64,000 bases of DNA from Xiphydria camelus (Eukaryota > Arthropoda > Insecta > Hymenoptera > Xiphydriidae). Shown here piece after piece: positions 36,086-46,100 of the stretch. Numbering within the stretch: the first letter of the stretch is position 1; each line of letters opens with the position of its first letter. The notes beneath the pieces are model-generated. The model was not told where the DNA came from. It worked only from the letters and a program-made list of their open reading frames with translations, and did no database searches. The position numbers and the translations under genes are program-made. The DNA is taken from the NCBI GenBank assembly GCA_963678675.1, contig OY783200.1, forward strand, positions 22,582,190 through 22,646,189, read 5' to 3'.

Positions 36086-36982
36086 AAAGGGTAAAGAAGC
36101 TTGCCGGATCGCAGATGTATGCGTTAGAATTAACTTCGCGGATTTAACGAGGCTACGAAACTCCGTCGATCCTTTCGAAACGCTCTCTTTTCGAGTTTAG
36201 TAGGTCGCCGATAAGGGACAATTGTTTCCCAGTCGACACAGTTAGGTGTTAACTATATAATGTTCATACACTAGAAAATATCACAATTTATATAACGTGT
36301 GACAGTTGATCTTATGCCATAGTGATCCCTAGTAACCATCCTATGCAAGTACACTACGAAGAAGAGGAAGCAGAAAGCTAGTTGACTTTCAGAAGCTTCT
36401 TGCAAGATGTTTCTGCTAGTCTTGCACCAGATATACAATCGCAACACACAGTATTCATTAACAAGTCTTGTAAGATCTTTCCACGAGAATACTGAAATTC
36501 TGTCAAATGGAAACATGTGCAAACAAAAATGCCAGTTGCTCATTAGATTTTTTCGCAAGATTGCTAAAATTCTGTAGCATGACAGCTTTTGCAAAAAAAA
36601 ATTACAAGTTTTTTTTTGGAAGAGGCTTTCGTAAGTCTGCTTAATTAGTCCTTTGCGCAGATAGCTTGCAGTAAGATCAGGTTATTAGTGTAGTGACTTC
36701 TTGCTCTTATCCAGTTCAGTTGTACGGTAAAGAAACTTTTATAAATCCATCAGAGTTAATTAAAGTTTCAACGAGCAAATTGCAGCAGTGAGAGACGGAA
36801 TCAATGGTGTAGAGAATTATAGGTAGTATTCGATTTCATCGTAGTAGACAAAGATAATATTACATTGTTTCATGACTATGACATTATCGCCAAAACCTTC
36901 AAATTAAATTACATGTACACTTCCGTGATATTACAGTTTAATATCGCTTTAGTGTTGAAGTTCCTCAGCTTCGTTATAAAAA
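36086..36982. other. intergenic: no gene seen
   Basis: Mixed AT-rich sequence with short frames only. Within 36340-36610 several AGACTTG or AAGCTTCTTGCAAGAT-like words recur loosely. Confidence 0.4.
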
Positions 36983-37343
36983 CCCGGGAAAAAAATGGCC
37001 ATACATAATTATATATAATCATATATGATCATATATAATTGGATACGATTAAACATATTTAGATCTCAACGAAGTCGAAAACTTTTAATCTGATTATAGG
37101 TATCATATCATATCTGATCATCTATACATGATCATATGAGGAGCAGACTTTTAAAGTGCAGTTTGTCCATTCGCAGTTTGTCCTATAATCGCTAATACCG
37201 GACAAACTGCGAATGGACAAACTGCACTTTGAAAGTCTGCTCCTCACATATAGTTTGTTATATATAATCAGATAGAGACGAATTTCGGTTCTGCTTATAT
37301 CCAATTCTATGATCATATACGATTATATATAAGTATTTTTTCA
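36983..37343. mobile_element. AT-rich foldback repeat, copy 18, with nested hairpin insertion
   Basis: CCCGGGAAAAAAATGGCCAT at the left, TATAAGTATTTTTTCAG at the right. The internal TATTTAGATCTCAACGAAGTC is present. It is interrupted at 37138 by a separate palindrome. Confidence 0.8.
37138..37245. mobile_element. 108-bp near-perfect palindromic insertion
   Basis: Two 45-base arms (37138-37182 and 37201-37245) match with one mismatch. The ends read GAGGAGCAGACTTT and AAAGTCTGCTCCTC, the inner arms GCAGTTTGTCCATTCGCAGT, and the loop is 18 bases. Its high identity suggests a recent insertion. Confidence 0.9.
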
Positions 37344-37352
37344 GTGTTACAC

Positions 37353-37495
37353 TGATATTGGTTGCTTTCCATTTATGACATAAGTCGACACACTTCTATT
37401 AGAACCATCAACTGATTGGCAGGCTCCAGCAGAAAGAACCAATGGTTTAATTTTGTGACGACTCGTGTCAGTTAAATGGAAAGCACCCATTATGG
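37353..37495. mobile_element. palindromic MITE directly beside foldback copy 18
   Basis: GGTTGCTTTCCATTTATGACA pairs with TCAGTTAAATGGAAAGCACCC. Inner segments AGAACCATCAACTGATTGG and CCAATGGTTTAATT also pair. About 143 bp. Confidence 0.7.
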
Positions 37496-38008
37496 CGTCT
37501 GCTATGTCGAAATGAGCGAAAGATGGCGGCACAGGTTACCAAACATGGCGGTATCGTGAACGGCCGTGCGAGTGTACAGCTCCCGATGCACGCAGGAAAA
37601 TGAGTGAATAAAGCGTAACAAAGTTAAAGTGGAAGCAAAGAAGACGTTTGGAAGCCAGGAAAAAGGCAAGAGGTAAGGCGAGTGGATCAGCAGGAGGACG
37701 CAGCCAGGAGAGAGGAGTGAAAATCAGGAGGTTAGGAGAGACGCCGAGAAGAGGACAAGCATGAGCGTGCCAGCAGAATATATCCTTGTTATATAAATTG
37801 TGATTTCTATATTATACACATATAGCAGCTACCACATGTGTCGACTGTGTTTAGGCCGTTGAAGATGCTCTTAAAAATATTATCCCACAGTTCTCCGCCT
37901 TTCTGATGTCGCGCTTAAAAGCGAAAAGCGATTAGGTAATTCGAAGGTAAATACGCGGGGTGTAAAAACCGGCAGTCCTATCTCTGATAAAACTCGTGAT
38001 CGAATGTC
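37496..38008. other. intergenic: purine-rich stretch, no gene seen
   Basis: 37590-37770 is strongly purine-rich on the + strand (AGGAGGACGCAGCCAGGAGAG and similar). No open frame of note, function unknown. Confidence 0.4.
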
Positions 38009-38011
38009 TTA

Positions 38012-38358
38012 GGCCCGCTGCACACGTCCGTCTTTTAACCGTGCGGTACCGCTGCGGTGCCGGAATTGCGGTTGGTAATATCAGTCCCGGTGCACACGTC
38101 GTTGCGGTGCCGCTGCGTTGCCGCAGCAATTCAATGCACTATAGACGGGAAAGTACTGAGAAGCCGGAGGTGCGTGTGCGGTATCGTTGCGGTGTCGTGG
38201 GGAACTGCGGCGAAAGACTGCAGCAAGAGGAACGCACGGCGCCGCAACGTCACCGGAGGTGTGTGTGCAGCGCTACAATCTATCTATGGTATCACCGACC
38301 GCAATTCCGGCACTGCAGCGGTACCGCACGGTTAAAAGACGGACGTGTGCAGCGGGCC
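38012..38358. mobile_element. PIF/Harbinger-like MITE, 347 bp, TTA target duplication
   Basis: Terminal inverted repeats start GGCCCGCTGCACACGTCCGT and extend with few mismatches for about 55 bases to the GGAATTGCGGT segment. TTA stands on both sides (38009-38011 and 38359-38361). A three-base TWA duplication with GC-rich ends beginning GG is typical of PIF/Harbinger elements. No transposase, so non-autonomous. Confidence 0.85.
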
Positions 38359-38778
38359 TTAAAGAGGGTGGCGCGGGGGAGATAAATGGATTAAAGATTG
38401 TGCGTCGGTGTGGAGAATTGACGAGAAATTTGCTCGAGTACCTTAAACGTTTAAGCTTAGAATGGAGACTTTTGAGTTCGACTATGAAATTGCGTTTAAC
38501 TCTACGTATACGATCGCGTTTTTTTAGTTTTGAATCACATTCCCTGCTCTCTACTCAATGCTACTCTATCTATCCAGTCTCCTGTAATTCTTCCATTGGC
38601 ACGAAAGTGAAACGTCTATCGGGTTTGTCGAGATATGTTTTGGATCGAATAATCAACGTTGTAAGCTTTACCGCAATTTCTTCCTAGTGTACGAGTGTAA
38701 GGGACGATTACAGTTTTTCTATTTCATCTAACTCCGGTCTGACCGACGTGTGCGCTAAAAGAAGAGTTTATTTTTAGC

Positions 38779-38949
38779 TAATAATTATACGTTTGATTAT
38801 GGCGAAAGAAACATTTCGTTGGGCCAAGCAAATCTACGTTAATTATTAGAATGTCTCTTTCATTCGAAGAGAAATAGGACAATAACCAACGAATATTTGC
38901 TTGGCCCAAAGAAATATTTCTGTCGACATAATCAAGTATACGTATATTA
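38779..38949. mobile_element. palindromic MITE, 171 bp
   Basis: TTTGATTATG then CGAAAGAAACATTTCGTTGG and GCCAAGCAAAT at the left pair with ATTTGCTTGGCCCAAAGAAA, TATTTCTGTCGACATAATCAA at the right. The centre AATAGGACAATAACC is unpaired. Confidence 0.8.
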
Positions 38950-39321
38950 ACTATGATTAAACTGCTTTCTCAGTGTAGGATCGGCCAATCGATTGCAGAC
39001 ACTAGACGGTGAAATAGGGTTCGTCGTTTAAACTCGATTTGAAGAACAGGCAATGGGAAGGGCGCCCGAAGGTGCGAGAAACTGATTTTCGAGACGTAGC
39101 TCTTGGATAAAGAGTATCCCTTCATAGCGAAAATGCTTCAACCTGGGTTATCTCGCTATCCATGCACTTTTCACCGATATCGATGTAGAACTTTTTCGTA
39201 GATCGGAATGTAACCTTCGAGAAAGTTTTATACCAATCAGAGAGTGCCTAAAATTAACAGATAACGAGATATTCGAGGTTGAAGTCGCTATCGCTATTTA
39301 CCACTCTTTGCTCGAGAACTG

Positions 39322-39697
39322 CCCGGGAAAAAATGTTTATATATAATCCATTAATCGTATATATGATAGTATATAATTGGATATAATCAAATTCGAAATT
39401 TTTCTCTATCTGATTACATGAAAAGCTATATAAAATCATATATGATCAGATATGATTAAATACCTTTATTTAGATCTGAACAAAGTCCAAAACTTTGAAT
39501 ATGATTATATCTAATCTTTTCTGATCATATATAATTATGTAATTCTTATAAGGGAACAATAATAATTAATAATGCTATTGTTGTTTTTATTATTATTATG
39601 TAATTCTTCATTACAATCAAGTAGAGATAAATTTGGAATCTGATTATATCCAATTACATATGATCATATATGATTAAATATAAAAATTTTTTCCCGG
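39322..39697. mobile_element. AT-rich foldback repeat, copy 19, with small nested insertion
   Basis: CCCGGGAAAAAATGTTTATA at the left, TATAAAAATTTTTTCCCGG at the right. Internal TTTAGATCTGAACAAAGTCC. A small insertion is bounded by a 14-bp direct repeat ATTATGTAATTCTT (39534-39547 and 39595-39608). Confidence 0.85.
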
Positions 39698-39988
39698 ATG
39701 CATTTGAAAAATCAATCTCTCAGGTGTTGTAGAAAAGTATCAGCGAAGTGTACCTGGGTAGGAAATGCGAAATTCAATCACGTGCGAATGGTACAGTGAT
39801 ATCGTATAAAAGCAAGATACGCTTTGCTCGCCAATTGACGACTTCGTCTCGCTTGGTCCGCGATTGCGTCGGACTCGCCGTGCAATTCCAAAGAGGAGCG
39901 AGAGACACGCTTCTTTGAGCCGTTCTCTCGAAAATCTTAAAGCTCAATAAATACTTGTGTTTTTCGATTTCCGCGTTTGGTCACGATC

Positions 39989-40197
39989 TTAAATGATCTT
40001 CGTCAGGCTGTTCTCCGGGTGCTCGTCCTCGGATGTTTCCGGCTCGGTGTTCAGCTTGCTGAAGTCGCGCGGATTCGGTCTCTTGTCCAGAAACTTGAAG
40101 CCTTTGCCCTTGCGGCTCTCGAGGAAGTTGGAGAGCTTGAAGTTCTCCCTCCTCTCCACCTCCCAGCGCATTTTTCGGCGCACCGTCAGCAGGCAAC
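39989..40197 (-). CDS. PAL alternative last exon (long cytosolic tail)
   Basis: The acceptor is GGTGCGACCAG (ends 40198). It encodes CLLTVRRKMRWEVERRENFK, then LSNFLESRKGKGFKFLDKRP and an acidic Ser/Thr-rich end LTKII. The basic RKMRWEV start and the FLESRKG and acidic motifs match the layout of the PAM cytosolic domain. It is 1.86 kb downstream of exon 4, and the joining phase fits. A separate gene is less likely, because the open frame has no good start of its own. Confidence 0.8.
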
Positions 40198-43100
40198 CTG
40201 GTCGCACCAAAGATCCACGTTATGATTGTATCTAAAATTGAAATTGCCCGCTCAAAGGAGTGATTCAGGACCTCCCCAGATAACGTAAGCCAGAAAGCTG
40301 TCTTTTAGTCATCCGCAGGCAGTCCGATGTCTAACTCTTTGATAACTTAGATTTCGAGTCATCCGGCAGTCTTTCGTGCAACAGTCATGTTATCTTTTGG
40401 ATAACATGAAATCTGAGTTAATAAAAAATGAGACATTAGACTGTCTACAAATGAATTTTCATATATGATCAGATAGAGACAACATTCGAATTTGATTATA
40501 TCCAATTATATAATATCGTATCGTATTATATGATCGTATATGACATTTTTCCCGGGTACAGAATCTCGCCCCGGAAAGCTGTCTTTTAATCATCAGTAGG
40601 CAGTTTAATGTCTCGCTTTTTGATAACTCTGATTCCGAGCTATCCAGCAGTCATCTTTTGGATAACATGAAATCTGAGTTAACAAAAAATGAGACATCAG
40701 ACTGCCTACTGACGACTTCAAGATGACTTATGGATTGCGTCGTCTTAGTCAGATTAAGCTGATCGTCTTTCCTACGAGCGGGCAGCCTCATTTGCCGAGT
40801 CATTCTTCTTCGAATTCTTTGAATACTTCTCTTTACAGCGATTACGCTGCTCGTAAAAATACCTATACTTATTCCCCATCAGAAAGATACGTTCCCACCT
40901 GTTTTCGAGTTTTCCAAAGAAGGAAACGATCTGACACATAAACATCCCATTGGGGAATTCCCTTGAAACCACTTCGACAGCCTCGAGCGACTGCGTAACA
41001 GATCAGCGCTTCGTGTAGACGGCAATGAGAAAAGAAACGCCCGCGTGGACGAAGAAAAATAAGCGTCGGGAATGGGAGGCAGAGAAAGTAAAAGAACAAA
41101 AACGGGGGAACTGTTAAAATCGAATATATTTCTCTCGCAGGGCGTATCAACAAAATAAGATACAAATAAATAATAAATAGCGAACAAAATAGGACGAAAA
41201 CAAATTCGAAATGAGACTCAAATACGGGTGCAGCTAGGAGTGTGCTGTAATACTATCGTCGAGTAGACGAATCGGTCTCTTTGTTGCGTAAAGTCACTCC
41301 TTGCGCGTCATCGCGCAGTCCTGCTTCTGTCTTTCTTTCGTACTCTCGGCGCACGGATTCTGTCGCTGACTTTTTAAACTGTCATTTTTAAACGTACTAA
41401 TCAATGATCTGTCGATTCTCATGCTTTCATTTACCAGAGCAAAGGCAAACGCCGCCGAAGCTAATGAGAGCATGAGAATTAATTGCGTATCGACGAGTAT
41501 GTTTAAAAATGACATTTAAAAATTCACCAACAACAGAATCTCTGACGCTGGGAGTAACTTGACAGTACGAGCGGATCTTCTTGTTTTGCCATGAAGGACC
41601 AATTTGATTTAGCTCTCACGTCAAAGCAATAAGATTTGCTCGTGCCGTTCAGCTACGGTCGACTCGATTAAGTACCGTCACTGTCGATCGGAATCATTGA
41701 CACTAAGCGTACGATATTCGCAAAGCGCGTGAGCACGTCGTCAAACTCATCTTAGACTATGTACATCGCTCGTTGACCGACGCGTGGAATATTAATTAAG
41801 AGGAGACACGAGCCATTGGAACAGGTACGAGTGGCTAAAAATGTAAAAAAAATAGTGATGCGTTAAAAAACACTGTAAAAGGCGTACAAAACAATAACGT
41901 TTCCCGGAGTTACCGCCGGAAATATTCTGCAATCTCGCTCAAGTATCGTGCGGACGACCGAAGATCGGACGTCTTTCTGTCGGAAACGACGCCCGCTATT
42001 CGACTAGCCTCGTAGTAAACTCCATCCCGGGTTCCTCGTCGTAGGAGCGTCTACCTCGTTTCTGGCAGCGCGCCATTATCGCCGCCACCGCGACGCAAAG
42101 CCCGATGAGGACCACCGCGGCCGTCATCAGCGACACGATGAGGGTCGTCGCGGTTGCTCCGTCGGCGAGTCCTTTACTGGAAGCAATGTCCATCGAGGTG
42201 GTCGCGTCTTGATGACTCGCCGTGCCGTTCTCCGATCGAGCGGCTTCCGGTTTCGTGGAATTTACACCTGTAGGAGGAACGAGCTTCGTGATTCAGTTAC
42301 TCCCGGGGTCGCGGATTCTGTCGGCGGTGATTTTTTAAAGTGTCAGTTTTTTAACGTACTAACCAATGATCGGTCAATTCTCATGCTTTCATTAGCCAGG
42401 ACAAACGCCGCCGTAATTAATGAGAATGCCTTTAAAAATGACATTTTAAAAAGTCACCAGCGACAGAATCCGTATACCCGGGAGTTCGTCCGCGACGAAG
42501 ACAAGGCAACTTAATTTTTCGAAGAAAGTAGAAACGTGATATCCTGACCGGAAAAAAGTACTAAAAGTGACCGGGATAGAAAAGCAAAGGTACACTTCCC
42601 GAGCATCGGAAATGTATAAAACATGAAATGTTCACAAAATCACGATCAAGAAGTGATTCACGAAGAAGAAATTCACCCGCAGGGCATTAATCATAGAACG
42701 ATTATTGCTTCAAAATGTTTGGTCTCTTATGTCCTTACAATTTTTTGAAGAGTTATACGCGATCAGTAAAAAATAACACTGTAATCAGTCCCTGCACTTT
42801 TGTATTAAAAGAGAATATGCTTATCTAGAAATATTACTTACGAAACCATAATACAAATACTGCATTATATACTGAAAAATTATAGCAAAATCGTGCATAG
42901 ATGCATCCGTGTGTTATACACATTTTTCCAGCATATAAAGATAGCACGTCGTGCTTTGAGAATTGTACCAATACTCGTAAAATTGTAGACATTACGAAAG
43001 TATACTGTTTATAAATCATGATTTATGAATAGAAACAATTGTTCATCCAATAACAGAAAAACAATTTAAGTAACTTTTTCAAGAAGAAAGCAGAAAGAGG

Positions 43101-46100
43101 AGATTCGACTTTAAAGAAAAGGACCAAACCATTAAAAAAAACAACAGGAAACCCTGCGAAGAACAACTCGCAATTCCGCGACGTACCTTGTAGGAACCTG
43201 TAAATCTTATCCGCGTCCACCTCCGCCACGTATATCTCGCGGCCGTCCTCCGTGACGGCGATGTCGTGCGGATGATCAAGGTCCTTGCCGGGCGCGAATT
43301 GCGAGAGGAGAGCGCCGCTGTGCACGTCGAGCACGAAGCCCCGCGTGCGCGCGCCGTTCGTCGCGAACGGATCCGGTCCGTTCACCAGGTAGAGCCTCTC
43401 GCGGGCGTACGCGACGCTGTAGACCTTCGAGCCGACGGCGGGGTGCCGGTACTCCTTGCGAAACGTGCCGTTGTTCGCGTAGAAGCACTGCACCCGGCCG
43501 TCCTCCCGGTCCGCGATGAACACGTAGTTCAGATCCTCGGCGAGGGCCAGCGCGTGCGGCACGAAGAACGCGTTGGGTGGGGGCGTTTGGTAGTGGAAAT
43601 CTGGAGGGAGAGAAATGCGGCGGTGACGCTTGGATTTGGACGAATGTTGACCGCGGATGTTTGGCGAAACCTGACGACGTTGCGTTCCGCTGCACTTTCT
43701 TTTTTACAGCGATTGAAGGATCGAGACGCGACTGAGAGTCGTGATGGTCGTTATTATTCTGCGGTACTGTCCCTCGTTATATTATCAGACGCACCTTGAT
43801 TTTTTATTTCCAAGGATACGACTCATCTATTATTGTCCTGATCATTTAAATTATGTTAATGAATTACTGTACTATAAGAGGAACGAATTTTTCATGGCGT
43901 CATTTAATTAGACTGTTGAAATAATCTTGAATAAATACGAAAATGCGTCAGTTACATTGTCGATAACGAGAGCAGACGTCTTTTGGGTGTGTATTATTTA
44001 AATTTAGTTTCGCACGAGCAGACATTAATGGTATTCAAATAGGAATCAAAATTTTATAGATGCCAAAGGCGGCTTGAGTAAATATTACGTATGTCTCTTT
44101 GACTGTCTAAATATTTCGACAAAAGTAAATAGATATACAGGGCTCTCATCCAGACAGATGTTCAAAAGTAGTGGGTTTTAATGACTCCTTATTAAGAAAT
44201 CTAAGTGCGTCTGATAATATTGCCGGCGACTGCATATCGGAAGAAACAGAGATTAAATCGATTATCAGCGGATTCAGGTTTCCCCGACACCCGGTTCAAC
44301 GACACAAATCACCGCGCGAAGCCCCGCGGGAAAAATCTCCACGGCCTTCGCGCCGCTCATAATTATCGCCGAATCGTTACTCTGCATTCCCCATCTGCGT
44401 CCCCACTGCAGGATCCTCTCTCCCGCGCTATTGAACTTGATGATCCGCGAGTTGCAGTAGCCGTCGCTCACGAAGAAGTCGCCGTTCTTGTCCACGGCCA
44501 CCGCGGTCGGCTTGCAGAACGTCTTCTCGTCGTTCCCCGGCTCGAACGCCTTGCCCAGGATCAAGGAGGGCTTGATAAAGCTACCCTTGAACGAGCCCCT
44601 GTCCGGCGTCGCTCGCGGGACGAAATTTTCGGCGCTGCGCCAGTTGTCCTCGATGTCCTTCGCGTCGAACTTGAAGACCTGGTGCATGGCCACGTCGGTC
44701 AGCCAGTAATTCCCCAGGGAATCCACGGTCAGTCCGTGGGGCAGGTAAAACATGCCGGCGCCCCATCGGGCGATTCTCTTCCCAGCTTTGTCCAGCAGGA
44801 TGACCGTGTGCTGCGTGATGGGGCCGTTCGCGCTATCGAATCTATCCGCGTTGTCAAACGTGCCAAAATTCCAAACCCGATCGCCCCTGTGGAATATCGC
44901 CACGTTCCCTCTGGGGTCTATCGACACCGCCGACACCTGGCCGAACTTTAAGTCCGACGCCCAGGTAGAGTCCCACTCGATATCTGCGCATCGAAAGATC
45001 CGGGAATCACTCGAGGCTGTTCCTAGACTTGGCGAAAGGGGCAGTTTCTACTCCTCTGCGAGGAGGAGCTGAGTGTGTTATCAGACGCGACCTGGTGACC
45101 TCTGCTCGCGCTGATAAGGCGGAGGAAGCGGTCGAAGCAATCGTTCGGTGCGTACTCTGATTGTGTAATCGTGAGGACTATCGATTGAGCTTTTAAAATA
45201 CAATTTTCAGCTCGGTCCTCGAAAATAGAAGATGTGAATTAATGGATTTTTAGAATCCTGCAATTATTCACGAAGAGCGAAGCGCTCTTATAATTCTTAT
45301 ACTCGATTCGCGACGCGAAGCAATTCAAGGAATGATAATTTCGACAAAGTAAGGCCAGGTTTCACACACGGTCCCTATTTAATTCACTTCAGAGGTAATA
45401 GAGGAAATTTGAACAAAAAAGGGGCAATCTTGATTTTAAGAAATCTACCAGAAACTAGAAACGTAGTGGTTTTAAGAAGATAACAATTTTTTAAGTACAC
45501 AATGAAGTACTAATATTTATTTAGATAATGAATGTTTTTATAACATAAAAATTGATATTTCATATTAAGTCACTTGAATCTGATTTAAGCAAGTGGGAAT
45601 TCAGTTTCCAGTAAGGAACATTAATTCAACTAGGCTTTTGCATTTTAAACGAAATATTGATGCAATCAAAAAGACATCATGAAGTCATTCGTAGGTAGTC
45701 TAATGTCTTACTTCTTGTTAACTCAGATTCCGTGTTATCCAAAAGATGACTGTTGGTCAACTCGAAATTTAAGTTATCAAAAAGTGAGATATTAGCTTGC
45801 CTACAGATGACTAAAAGATAGCTTTTTGGTTTGTGTTGTCTACGAAGTAAATGAAGTAGAATTATAGTATTATTGTATATAAAAAATAAAGAAAAGTAAA
45901 AGAAATTGACCATTTTGACCTTTCTACGTAATCCGAAATAATGAAAAGCTGAATAATATTTGGTTTTAGAGGAAAAATATTGAATTATAGAGGAAAAAGG
46001 GGAAAATAGCGAGTCTTAAAGCTAAAAAAGGGTAGACTTAAAATAGGGAATAAGGGATACACTGTGAAGCATGTAAAGCATGCCGATTGTGCCGAACCGG

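Noticed and set aside
43266..43799. 177-codon + strand open frame
   Set aside because: Antisense shadow of PAL exon 3.
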